This document shows positions 1 through 6,332 of a stretch of 9,466 bases of DNA, piece after piece (the stretch's first letter is position 1; each line of letters starts with the position of its first letter). The position numbers and the translations under genes are program-made. Origin of the DNA: JBNJEM01 sp051745935 (GTDB taxonomy: Bacteria > Planctomycetota > Planctomycetia > Pirellulales > Pirellulaceae); the NCBI GenBank assembly GCA_051745935.1, contig JBNJEM010000292.1, positions 1-9,466 of the forward strand, read 5' to 3'. The notes under the pieces were generated by a model. It worked only from the letters and a program-made list of their open reading frames with translations. It made no database searches and had not been told where the DNA came from.

Positions 1-83
1 AACGGTTTAGTCACGCGAGCCGGTGCCGCGCTGGTGGGTCGGGGTAGCAGGATCAGACGAGGGGGTGGGGCAGGGCGATGTTT

Positions 84-165
84 CAGGCTGATTTATTTCC
101 ACGCTTGCCGCACGTCCCGCCACGCTGGCTGCGTGGCGGCGGAGCTTTCGCCACGGCAGAGCCTG
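84..165. other. Nested inverted-repeat structure (possible RNA fold or REP-like palindrome)
   Basis: Three sets of complementary segments nest inside each other: CAGGCT (84-89) with AGCCTG (160-165), TGCCG (106-110) with CGGCA (154-158), and a perfect 9-bp hairpin CCGCCACGC (117-125) with GCGTGGCGG (131-139) around the loop TGGCT. TTTTG follows the outermost arm. The inner hairpin is strong. The outer pairings are short and could be coincidence in GC-rich DNA. It could be a REP-type palindrome, a terminator of a gene to the left, or a leader structure. Confidence 0.35.
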
Positions 166-200
166 TTTTGTGAGGGTTTTGCTACCCAATTGTTAGAAAA

Positions 201-225
201 CGGTTTGCATTCTCCGGATGCAACC
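201..225. other. Bulged hairpin upstream of pstS
   Basis: CGGTTTGCAT (201-210) pairs with ATGCAACCG (217-225) through a one-base bulge, leaving the loop TCTCCGG. No T-run follows, so it does not look like an intrinsic terminator. It may be an operator-like dyad or part of an untranslated leader. Confidence 0.3.
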
Positions 226-282
226 GTGCCGGGTTGTTCACTGCCGAACCACTGGCTATTTTAGACACGGGCCGTACTCGGC

Positions 283-300
283 TTCGTGAGCTTTTTCGTG
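283..300 (+). promoter_or_regulatory. Candidate Pho-type direct-repeat operator
   Basis: TTCGTG occurs at 283-288 and again at 295-300, a 12-base period, roughly one helical turn, about 65-80 bases before the pstS start. PhoB/PhoP-type response regulators bind direct repeats of 6-7 bases spaced about one turn apart, so position and geometry fit. The motif itself is not the enterobacterial Pho-box consensus. The assignment is an inference from location. Confidence 0.25.
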
Positions 301-365
301 TGAAGTGACTGGAGCGGACGGGACGCGTTGATGGCAAGACTTGAAATCATGATGGGAGAGCCGGG

Positions 366-1427
366 ATGAACCTACGCATGCGGGGAGTTGTTGTGTCTGT
401 ATGTCTGGTGGCCGTGCTGGTGTGTGGTTGTGGCCGGCGCGGTACAGGGAAAGGCGAAGTGGGCGACGGTGATGGTGGGTTCGTGAAGCTGCAGGGGGCT
501 GGAGCGAGTTTTCCGGCACCGCTGTATGCGAGCTGGTTCAAGAAATACTCACAAGAACATGAGAATGTTCAAATCGACTACCAGTCAGTTGGTAGTGGTA
601 CTGGTGTCAATATGATCATGGAGGAGACCGTTGACTTTGGCGCCAGCGACGCGGCCATGCAGCCGGAGGAAATCGAGGAGGTGGAACGTGGGGTTCAGTT
701 GTTGCCCATGACGGCGGGTTCGGTCGTGCTGGCCTACAACCTTGAGGGCGTTACTGATCTTAAGCTATCTCGAGAGGCCTACACGAGCATCTTCCTTGGC
801 AAGGTGACGAAATGGAATGACCCGTTGATTGCCGCGTGCAACGAGGGGGTAACACTTCCCGACAGGGACATCAACGTGATCGTGCGGTCTGACAGTAGCG
901 GCACGACGTTTGTGTTCACCAAACACTTGAGTGCCGTGAGCGGTGAATTCGCGGAAAGTCCCGGGACACACAAGAAGCCGAATTGGCCGGTGGGCGTGGG
1001 CGGTCGGGGAAACGAGGGCGTGACGCAGACACTGGCGACAACCCCCGGCTCCATTGGATACATTGAGTTTGGATACGCCATTAAGTCGAATCTGAACATG
1101 GTCACGTTGGAAAACAAAGCTGGCAACTACATTAAGCCATCCATCCAGTCCGCGCGGGCCGCATTGGCTGCAATCGAGATGCCCGAGGACTTGATTGCAT
1201 GGGCGCCCGATCCGGCTGGCGCCGAATCGTATCCGATCGTCACGTATACCTGGTTGCTCTGTTACAAGGAATATGAGGATTCGCGGAAGGCGGAGATTCT
1301 GAAGGATGTCATTGAATTCTGTCTCGCGGACGAGCAGCAGCACGACAGCGAGTCTCTGGGCTATATTCCGCTCCCTTCCAGCGTGGTCGAGAAGGTGCGT
1401 GCCGCCATGACCAACATTGGGAGTTAG
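366..1427 (+). CDS. pstS: Phosphate ABC transporter substrate-binding lipoprotein PstS
   Basis: A 353-residue periplasmic phosphate-binding protein that would deliver inorganic phosphate to the PstCAB importer. Residues 1-21 form a basic then hydrophobic signal peptide ending in VCGC, so Cys22 is the likely lipidated residue (SPII type, with a less usual Cys at -2). The mature part carries the PstS landmarks: GAGASFPAPLY at 44-54, QSVGSGTG at 73-80, DFGASDA at 90-96, RSDSSGT at 174-180 and GNEGVTQTL with TPGSIGYIEFGYA around 215-238. These loops supply the phosphate ligands in characterised family members. The ATG start has a purine-rich GGGAG at about 355-359 and sits directly before the signal peptide. 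Length is normal for the family. It is the first gene of the pst cluster but lies 505 bases from pstC, so it may also be expressed alone. Identification is secure. Confidence 0.97.
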   Translation: MNLRMRGVVVSVCLVAVLVCGCGRRGTGKGEVGDGDGGFVKLQGAGASFPAPLYASWFKKYSQEHENVQIDYQSVGSGTGVNMIMEETVDFGASDAAMQPEEIEEVERGVQLLPMTAGSVVLAYNLEGVTDLKLSREAYTSIFLGKVTKWNDPLIAACNEGVTLPDRDINVIVRSDSSGTTFVFTKHLSAVSGEFAESPGTHKKPNWPVGVGGRGNEGVTQTLATTPGSIGYIEFGYAIKSNLNMVTLENKAGNYIKPSIQSARAALAAIEMPEDLIAWAPDPAGAESYPIVTYTWLLCYKEYEDSRKAEILKDVIEFCLADEQQHDSESLGYIPLPSSVVEKVRAAMTNIGS

Positions 1428-1932
1428 AGCCGCCGCGCGCTGAAGCATGTCGCGACGATTCGCGCCCGTGGCCGAGGGCGTTTTAGAGCCGGTGTCAAAA
1501 CTTGGCTTCCGCTCTCGAAGCGCCTTGGACGCGGAACACCTCCAGGGGGCGGTTAGAGTCTCGGGACTTTTCGTGGTGAAATGGTCGTTTCAGATCGTCC
1601 CCTGCTGGTCACGGTGGGTGAAGGTGGTAGAATCTCGAAACGCGTAACACTTTGGCCGTCTGAAGTAGAATCCTAGCTTCGTGATCAGAAATCCCTTATG
1701 ACGTACCCTGTTTAACCGCAAGGCCAGAGTCCGCTCGCTCGCGCGTTGGACCGGCAAGGATCATGACAGCGGACGGCGGCCTGCTCGCTCCACAGGGCCG
1801 GTTGTCCAACCCTCATTGCCTGGAAGAGCCTTACTTGAGTTCGCTAAAAAGTTACCGAAACGCCGGCCTCCTGCAAGGGGGCAAATCCGTACGCTTTTTC
1901 CAGGCGGCGCCCGCTTGGTAGTTGAGTCCGCG
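1428..1932. other. Long intergenic gap between pstS and pstC
   Basis: Five hundred bases separate two genes that are normally adjacent. A 66-codon ATG frame (1447-1647) is open, but it lacks a clear ribosome site and resembles no family I recognise. The first part holds two small hairpins (CGCGA/TCGCG at 1451-1464 and the terminator-like one at 1462-1481). No promoter can be assigned with confidence. The in-frame TTG-initiated extension of pstC from 1816 would cover the last part, but it is rejected in favour of 1933. Confidence 0.55.
1462..1485 (+). terminator. Weak intrinsic terminator or attenuator after pstS
   Basis: CGCCC (1463-1467) pairs with GGGCG (1476-1480) across an 8-base loop, followed immediately by TTTT (1481-1484), 35 bases past the pstS stop codon. 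The stem is short and the T-run is brief, so partial termination, leaving pstS more abundant than pstCAB, is the most that can be inferred. Confidence 0.35.
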
Positions 1933-2955
1933 ATGTCCCGCTTGACCGCGATATCCCGTCCTCCCACGAGACGCGAAAGGCTTGCCAATGCGAGCTTTCG
2001 GTTCGCGGCCATGGCATTCGCATGGCTGACCATCCTGTTCGTGTTTCTTGTAATTGGCACGATTACGTGGAGAGCGCGGGAGGCGATCGCGGAGCATGGG
2101 ATTCAATTCTTGGGGGAGGAGACGTGGGATCCCAACACGGGTGAGTACGGCATTTTGCCGCAGATTTGTGGTACGCTCTACAGTTCGGTCTTGGCTTTGA
2201 TCGGAGGGGGGGTGTTCGGCATTTCCGTGGCGATTTTTTTGAGCGAGCGAATGCTTTCCGGCTTTCTGTTTTGGGTGTTGGATAAGTGTGGTTTGCAGTT
2301 TCACCCGTTTTGGAGCCGGCTTCCGGACGCGGTGGAACATCTCTTGAAGAATCTCGTTGAACTGTTGGCGGCGATACCGAGCGTGGTATACGGAATTTGG
2401 GGATTGGTGCTTGTCATTCCCTTGATCCGCCCGGGGTGCGATTGGTTGCATGAACACTTCGGGGAAATCCCGTTCTTTAGCACGTCGCTGGCGGGACCGG
2501 GCCTGCTGCCGGCCGCGATCGTGCTATCGATCATGATTCTGCCGACGGTTTCGGCGATCAGCCGCGACGCGCTGGTCGCCGTTCCCGGTCGGCTGCGCGA
2601 GGCGTCTTACGGGTTAGGGGCGACTCGCTGGGAAACGCTTCTGGCCGTGATCATTCCGACCGCCTCGGAAGGCGTTTTTGGAGCGCTTATTCTCGCGTTT
2701 GGACGCGCGTTGGGAGAAACGATGGCGTTGGCCATGCTGGCGGGAAATGCGAATAAGATCAGTTGGTCTCTGTTTGAGCCCACCAATACCTTGGCGGCCC
2801 TGCTGGCCAATAATTTTGGCGAAGCGACCGAGTCGGATGTGCCGGTGTTGATGTATGCCGCGCTGGTGCTGCTTGCCATTACACTGTTAGTGAATATGGT
2901 TGGGGCTTGGGTCGTGCGGCGAGCCACCTCCGTGGGAAAGGGGGATGAGTCATGA
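1933..2955 (+). CDS. pstC: Phosphate ABC transporter permease PstC
   Basis: One of the two inner-membrane permease subunits of the Pst phosphate importer. From the ATG at 1933 the protein is 340 residues. Hydrophobic segments lie at about 26-46, 82-104, 139-165, 188-208, 236-258 and 305-327, and the ABC-permease EAA loop that docks on PstB is at 223-242 (EASYGLGATRWETLLAVIIP). IPSVVYGIWGL at 148-158 and GRALGETMALAMLAGN at 257-272 are typical of PstC. An in-frame TTG at 1816 would add 39 residues of non-membrane sequence. ATG 1933 is preferred because it leaves a short basic N-terminus before the first membrane segment, although its ribosome site is poor. Between segments 2 and 3 there is a longer linker (about 106-137, with CGLQFHPFWSRLPDAVEH) than I expect for PstC. 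Its stop overlaps the pstA start (ATGA), implying translational coupling. Confidence 0.93.
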   Translation: MSRLTAISRPPTRRERLANASFRFAAMAFAWLTILFVFLVIGTITWRAREAIAEHGIQFLGEETWDPNTGEYGILPQICGTLYSSVLALIGGGVFGISVAIFLSERMLSGFLFWVLDKCGLQFHPFWSRLPDAVEHLLKNLVELLAAIPSVVYGIWGLVLVIPLIRPGCDWLHEHFGEIPFFSTSLAGPGLLPAAIVLSIMILPTVSAISRDALVAVPGRLREASYGLGATRWETLLAVIIPTASEGVFGALILAFGRALGETMALAMLAGNANKISWSLFEPTNTLAALLANNFGEATESDVPVLMYAALVLLAITLLVNMVGAWVVRRATSVGKGDES

Positions 2956-3887
2956 TGGGCCGGTCCAAGGGCGGGGCTTGTTCAACGTCTCCTTTCGGCG
3001 AAAAGGGAGGCGATCATATCCAATTGGAACGTAGTTTCCGTCGGCCTAGTACCGTGTTTAGCGTGGCCATGTCCGGGCTGACCGCCCTGCTCGCCTTTAT
3101 GGCGGTGATTCCGCTGTTTTCGGTGCTCTATATGCTGTGCGTACGGGGCGGGCGGCATTTATCGTGGGAGGCCTTGACCGCGTTGCCGCCAACGGCTTTC
3201 GAAGAGGGAGGCGGGTTTGGCAACGCCATCGTGGGCACGTTGGTAATGGTCGGAATTGGCGTTTTGATTACGGTTCCATCCGGAATCTTATCGGCGATTT
3301 TTCTGGCGGAAATCGGGCCTGAATCGCGTGTCGCCGGCATTGTTCGGTTTTGCGCCAAGGTCTTGACGGGATTTCCCTCGATTCTCGCCGGGGTTTTTGT
3401 CTATGGCATCCTGGTGGCCACGACGAAAACGCCTTCTTCCGTGGCCGGGGGCGTGGCGTTGGCCGTGCTAATGCTGCCCACGATCATGTTGACGGCGGAG
3501 GAAGCGATCAGGACGGTGCCTCGCCGGATGCGGGAAGCAGCGATTGGGATGGGCGCGACGCAGAGCCAGACGGTCTGTCGCGTCATGCTTCCGACCGCCA
3601 TGCCCGGGATCATGACCGGTATCATGCTGGCGGTGGCTCGGGCGGCGGGGGAAACGGCTCCTCTGCTGTTTACGGCCTTGTTTTCCAACTACTGGATCAT
3701 GACCAACGGCAAGTTGGATTTAATGCAGCCCACGGCTTCGCTGGCCGTGTTGATCTACAACTTCTCGGGCGTCCCCTTTGAAAACCAAAAGGATCTGGCC
3801 TGGGCGGCGGCGCTGGTTCTGGTCCTCATCGTCTTGGCCGCGAATCTGGCCGGGCAAGTGTTCTCGCGCCATGCCGTGCGTGATTGA
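2952..3887 (+). CDS. pstA: Phosphate ABC transporter permease PstA
   Basis: The second Pst permease subunit, 311 residues, pairing with PstC to form the phosphate channel. A hydrophilic N-terminus of about 35 residues precedes hydrophobic segments at roughly 38-63, 92-119, 130-155, 164-182, 212-232 and 282-302. The EAA loop is at 195-214 (EAAIGMGATQSQTVCRVMLP), followed by ARAAGETAPLLFTALF at 229-244, a strong PstA signature. FPSILAGVFVYG at 141-152 also fits. The start overlaps the pstC stop by four bases (ATGA), and the GGAAAGGGGGATGAG stretch just upstream supplies the ribosome site. A second ATG follows immediately at 2955. A hairpin formed by CTCCTTT and AAAGGGAG early in the coding region could affect initiation, but this is speculative. 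Length and domain content are normal. Confidence 0.95.
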   Translation: MMGRSKGGACSTSPFGEKGGDHIQLERSFRRPSTVFSVAMSGLTALLAFMAVIPLFSVLYMLCVRGGRHLSWEALTALPPTAFEEGGGFGNAIVGTLVMVGIGVLITVPSGILSAIFLAEIGPESRVAGIVRFCAKVLTGFPSILAGVFVYGILVATTKTPSSVAGGVALAVLMLPTIMLTAEEAIRTVPRRMREAAIGMGATQSQTVCRVMLPTAMPGIMTGIMLAVARAAGETAPLLFTALFSNYWIMTNGKLDLMQPTASLAVLIYNFSGVPFENQKDLAWAAALVLVLIVLAANLAGQVFSRHAVRD

Positions 3888-3903
3888 AACGAGAGGAAGA
3901 GTG

Positions 3904-4722
3904 ATGGTACCTGAAATGGGCAACGCGGATCTCCTCGAAGACAACGGGCAACCGCCTGTTATCGATTGCGATATCAGGCAACTCTTCTATGGGGACTTCA
4001 TGGCTGTCCGCGACACGAGATTCCCGATTGCAAAAGGGTCGATTACGGCGTTCATTGGCCCGTCGGGGTGCGGAAAGAGTACCGTGTTGCGATCGCTCAA
4101 CCGCATGAATGACCTGATCCGCGGATTCCGGCTCGAAGGATCCGTTTGTTTCATGGGACGCGACATCTATCATCGGTCGATCGATCCGGTCGCCGTACGA
4201 CGGCACATTGGGATGGTCTTCCAGCAACCGAATCCGTTTGCCATGAGCGTTTTCAAGAATGTGGCGTTCGGCTTGAAACTCAACAGATTTCACGGCAACA
4301 AGGGCGAGCAGGTGGAGAAAGCTTTGCGGGCCGCCGCGCTGTGGGATGAAGTGAAAGACAACTTGCATAAAAGCGCGCTTTCATTGTCCGGCGGCCAGCA
4401 ACAGCGGCTCTGCATCGCTCGCGCCATCGCCACGGAACCAGCCGTGTTGCTGATGGATGAACCCTGTTCCGCCCTCGACCCGATCGCCACGCGAAAAATC
4501 GAAGAGTTGATGCTGGATTTGAAGAAAGACTATACCATCGGTATCGTGACTCATAACCTTCAGCAAGCGGAACGGGTCGCTGATCACACCGGATTCCTCT
4601 ACGTGGACACCACCCAAGGCAGCCGCACGGGGTATCTGGTCGAATTCGGCAACACCCGCCAACTGTTCGAGGATCCCCGGCGGGATCACACCAAACAGTA
4701 CATCCGCGGTGAGTTCAGTTAG
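3904..4722 (+). CDS. pstB: Phosphate ABC transporter ATP-binding protein PstB
   Basis: The cytoplasmic ATPase that powers PstCA. The 272 residues contain every ABC motif in order: Walker A GPSGCGKST at 52-60, Q-loop VFQQPNPF at 105-112, signature LSGGQQQR at 161-168, Walker B VLLMDE at 181-186 followed by PCSALD, and the switch histidine in THN (His217). NRMNDLI at 66-72 and the PNPF stretch are specific to PstB within the ABC superfamily. The frame is open back to 3778 inside pstA, but the ATG at 3904 has AGGA six bases upstream and begins 16 bases after the pstA stop, so it is chosen; GTG 3901 is a less well spaced alternative. PstB is usually followed by phoU, which is absent here. All catalytic residues are present and the protein should be active. 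Confidence 0.96.
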   Translation: MVPEMGNADLLEDNGQPPVIDCDIRQLFYGDFMAVRDTRFPIAKGSITAFIGPSGCGKSTVLRSLNRMNDLIRGFRLEGSVCFMGRDIYHRSIDPVAVRRHIGMVFQQPNPFAMSVFKNVAFGLKLNRFHGNKGEQVEKALRAAALWDEVKDNLHKSALSLSGGQQQRLCIARAIATEPAVLLMDEPCSALDPIATRKIEELMLDLKKDYTIGIVTHNLQQAERVADHTGFLYVDTTQGSRTGYLVEFGNTRQLFEDPRRDHTKQYIRGEFS

Positions 4723-4949
4723 GAACGGCTCAAGATTAACTTCCGCCTTTTCTTTCGGAGGGTGGCACTTTCCTGAGCGAGCGGCAAGGCGCGTTGCTTC
4801 TACGGGAAACGCGGATCGCGAGCGGAGCCAGCGTGCCGGATGACATGGAGGTGCGTTGAATTGCGGAAGTTGTTCTTGAGTGATTCCTTGGCGGGGGCGG
4901 TAGTGGCGCCGCTGATGGCGCGGATTCTTGATGTGTCAGTGGTGCATAA
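4723..4949. other. Spacer between convergent pstB and the oxidoreductase gene
   Basis: This 227-base spacer lies between the pstB stop and the stop of the minus-strand dehydrogenase. No convincing intrinsic terminator is visible on either strand. A 39-codon open frame without a good start (4740-4859) and the small ORF at 4861-4956 read with G/C-rich third positions like the neighbouring genes, so the spacer may be a decayed or very small coding segment. No trace of PhoU motifs was recognised. Confidence 0.4.
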
Positions 4950-4956
4950 TCAGTGA
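4861..4956 (+). CDS. Possible 31-residue peptide gene downstream of pstB
   Basis: A TTG-initiated frame of 31 codons with a consensus GGAGG at 4847-4851, nine bases upstream. An in-frame ATG at 4840 would give 38 codons but would place that GGAGG inside the coding region. The product begins MRKLFLSDSLAGAVVAPLMA and ends SVVHNQ: a basic start, then a hydrophobic, alanine/valine-rich middle. Third codon positions are strongly G-biased, as in the flanking genes. It overlaps the stop of the opposite-strand dehydrogenase by a few bases. I do not recognise the peptide. It could be a true small membrane-associated peptide, the 3' remnant of a lost gene behind pstB, or chance. Confidence 0.2.
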   Translation: MRKLFLSDSLAGAVVAPLMARILDVSVVHNQ

Positions 4957-6101
4957 CCCGTGCAATCCACCCATTGCTGGCGGGCGGCGGCGCGGTGGGC
5001 GGCTTCCATGAGTCGCTGAACGCGAACCCCCTGCCGCAGATCGGGGGCCGCGGGCCGCCGATTGGCCACCGCTTGCAGGAAATTGGCCAGGCATGCCACG
5101 TGGGCTCGGATCCAACCAATCGGCGCCTTCGGGCTCGGAAAACGGGTCGCCGGAAGCTCATACCTTTGTCCCGTATTGAGGCGAGTCCAGCCCCTGACGG
5201 GATTGGATGGATTAACGTGGGCGCTCATGTCGTAGTAATCCAGATGATGCGGATCCATCAGATTAAACCGCAATCCGCCACGCGAGCCCTCGATTTCGCA
5301 TCTCAGCTCGTCCTCGCTGCCCGTGGCGATCTTCGTCGCTTCCAACGTGCCCACGGCCCCCGATGGCAGTCGGGCGAGCATGACCACCGAGTCCTCGGCG
5401 TCGACCGGAACGCGAGTTGACGGATCGGTTAGCGTCGGCCGGTCAGCATGGGCGATGTGAGTGGTTGCCGTCAGACTCTCGACTGGACCGGCAAGATGTT
5501 CCACCAGATCCAGGACGTGTGAACCGAGGTCGGCGATGACGCCGCCTCCCGCCCGAGCAGTTAGTTTCCATTTCAACGGCGCATCGGGATCGACGCTTCC
5601 GCTATGAAGATAGGTGGCGCGAAATCCCAAGATCTCTCCTAGCCCGCCGTCCTCCACCAGTTGGCGAGCGCATAGAATGGCCGGGAAAAACCGGTTTTGA
5701 AACGTCATCTGCGTCGTGCCTTGATGGCCCTGAAGGGCCAGCAAAACCTCTTCCACTTCCGACCATTGGGCCACCAGCGGTTTGTCGCAATAGACGTGCT
5801 TTCCGTGCCTGAGTGCCGAGACCAGCGCGTCTTTGTGCAGATGATTCGGCGTGCAGACATGAACAATGTCGACTTCGGGGTTTTCGGTCACGTCGCGATG
5901 ATCGGTACCACCATGCGCCGCGCCAACCACCCGTTGAGCTTGTTCCGCCGTCTCCCTCCGGCTCGTGACAACGTGCGTAATGCGAGTGGCCAACGGTACG
6001 GGATCGTAGAAGAAGGGAAGCGTTTGATACGCGTACGCGTGTACCTTGCCAATGAACCCAAACCCCAGTATTCCAACGCGATGAACATTTGGCGAATTCA
6101 C
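4950..6101 (-). CDS. Gfo/Idh/MocA-family NAD(P)-dependent oxidoreductase
   Basis: A cytoplasmic sugar- or inositol-type dehydrogenase of 383 residues. The N-terminal Rossmann domain opens with GILGFGFIGKVHA, whose GFGFIG nucleotide-binding turn is at residues 13-18. CTPNHLH at 83-89 and DKP at 106-108 (the family's EKP-type motif with the conserved lysine) close the cofactor half. The C-terminal substrate domain shows GGGVIADLGSHVLDL at 185-199, giving the Asp191-x3-His195 pair usual in this family. The GTG at 6101 is chosen because AAGGAG ends five bases upstream; an adjacent TTG at 6104 is only two bases from it. There is no signal peptide, unlike the many Tat-exported planctomycete paralogues. 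The substrate cannot be told from sequence. The gene converges on pstB and diverges from the peptidase gene, with no visible partner in a pathway. Confidence 0.9.
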   Translation of the reverse strand: MNSPNVHRVGILGFGFIGKVHAYAYQTLPFFYDPVPLATRITHVVTSRRETAEQAQRVVGAAHGGTDHRDVTENPEVDIVHVCTPNHLHKDALVSALRHGKHVYCDKPLVAQWSEVEEVLLALQGHQGTTQMTFQNRFFPAILCARQLVEDGGLGEILGFRATYLHSGSVDPDAPLKWKLTARAGGGVIADLGSHVLDLVEHLAGPVESLTATTHIAHADRPTLTDPSTRVPVDAEDSVVMLARLPSGAVGTLEATKIATGSEDELRCEIEGSRGGLRFNLMDPHHLDYYDMSAHVNPSNPVRGWTRLNTGQRYELPATRFPSPKAPIGWIRAHVACLANFLQAVANRRPAAPDLRQGVRVQRLMEAAHRAAARQQWVDCTGH

Positions 6102-6332
6102 CAAGTCTCCTTTCGTGTTTCCTAAGCCAAGCTATGCTATGCTATAGTGCGATTGGAGCGAGTTTTCGGAAAAGATTCAACCGGTTCTTCACTCTCGCAA
6201 GGCGATGGTGTTAGCCTGTTCCCTTGCAGTGAGGGCTCGCGGATGTCAACCGACAGCGGTATCAAGCGAGAATTCGTTTTGTTACCGGTGGCAAGTGGGT
6301 AGACCAATGGGAGAAATCGAGGAGCTTTCCCC
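6102..6332. promoter_or_regulatory. Divergent promoter region between oxidoreductase and C69 peptidase
   Basis: This region of about 230 bases must contain the promoters of both divergent genes. Visible elements are the AAGGAG ribosome site of the dehydrogenase (minus strand, 6107-6112), a triple GCTAT tandem repeat (6131-6145) giving TATA-like hexamers on both strands, the palindrome AACCGGTT (6179-6186), and AGGAG (6320-6324) before the peptidase start. Individual -35/-10 pairs are not convincing, so precise promoters are not called. Confidence 0.45.
6131..6145. repeat. Three tandem copies of GCTAT
   Basis: GCTAT is repeated three times without interruption, followed by AG, about 30 bases upstream of the dehydrogenase start. 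On the minus strand the tract reads TATAGCATAGCATAGC and offers several overlapping -10-like hexamers. Pentanucleotide tracts can change copy number by slippage, so promoter spacing could vary, but three copies is a short tract. Confidence 0.6.

Larger units (their letters stand above)
1..365. other. Non-coding leader region upstream of pstS
   Basis: No convincing gene is seen here. The open frames on both strands have composition unlike the neighbouring genes, and none has a credible start with a ribosome site. The stretch contains a nested set of complementary segments (84-165), a bulged hairpin (201-225), a weak sigma70-like pair (TTGTTC at 234-239 and TATTTT at 257-262, 17 bases apart, only a partial match to consensus) and a direct repeat (283-300). 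It presumably carries the phosphate-regulated promoter of pstS and the 3' end of whatever transcript enters from the left. Confidence 0.6.

Noticed and set aside
234..262. Sigma70 promoter TTGTTC-17-TATTTT before pstS
   Set aside because: The spacing is right, but only about 3 of 6 and 4 of 6 bases match consensus, which is expected by chance in a region of this length.
765..1448. 227-codon minus-strand open frame opposite pstS
   Set aside because: It lies entirely opposite a gene with clear PstS motifs and its translation shows no recognisable domain. It is a GC-driven shadow.
1447..1647. 66-codon frame between pstS and pstC
   Set aside because: There is no convincing ribosome site, no recognisable motif, and it runs through the terminator-like hairpin. 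Kept only as a remark on the gap.
1816..1932. N-terminal extension of PstC from a TTG codon
   Set aside because: The extra 39 residues are not membrane-like and TTG 1816 has no good ribosome site. ATG 1933 gives a normal family length.
3778..3903. N-terminal extension of PstB overlapping pstA
   Set aside because: It would overlap pstA by over 100 bases with a basic, unrelated sequence. ATG 3904 has a well placed AGGA.
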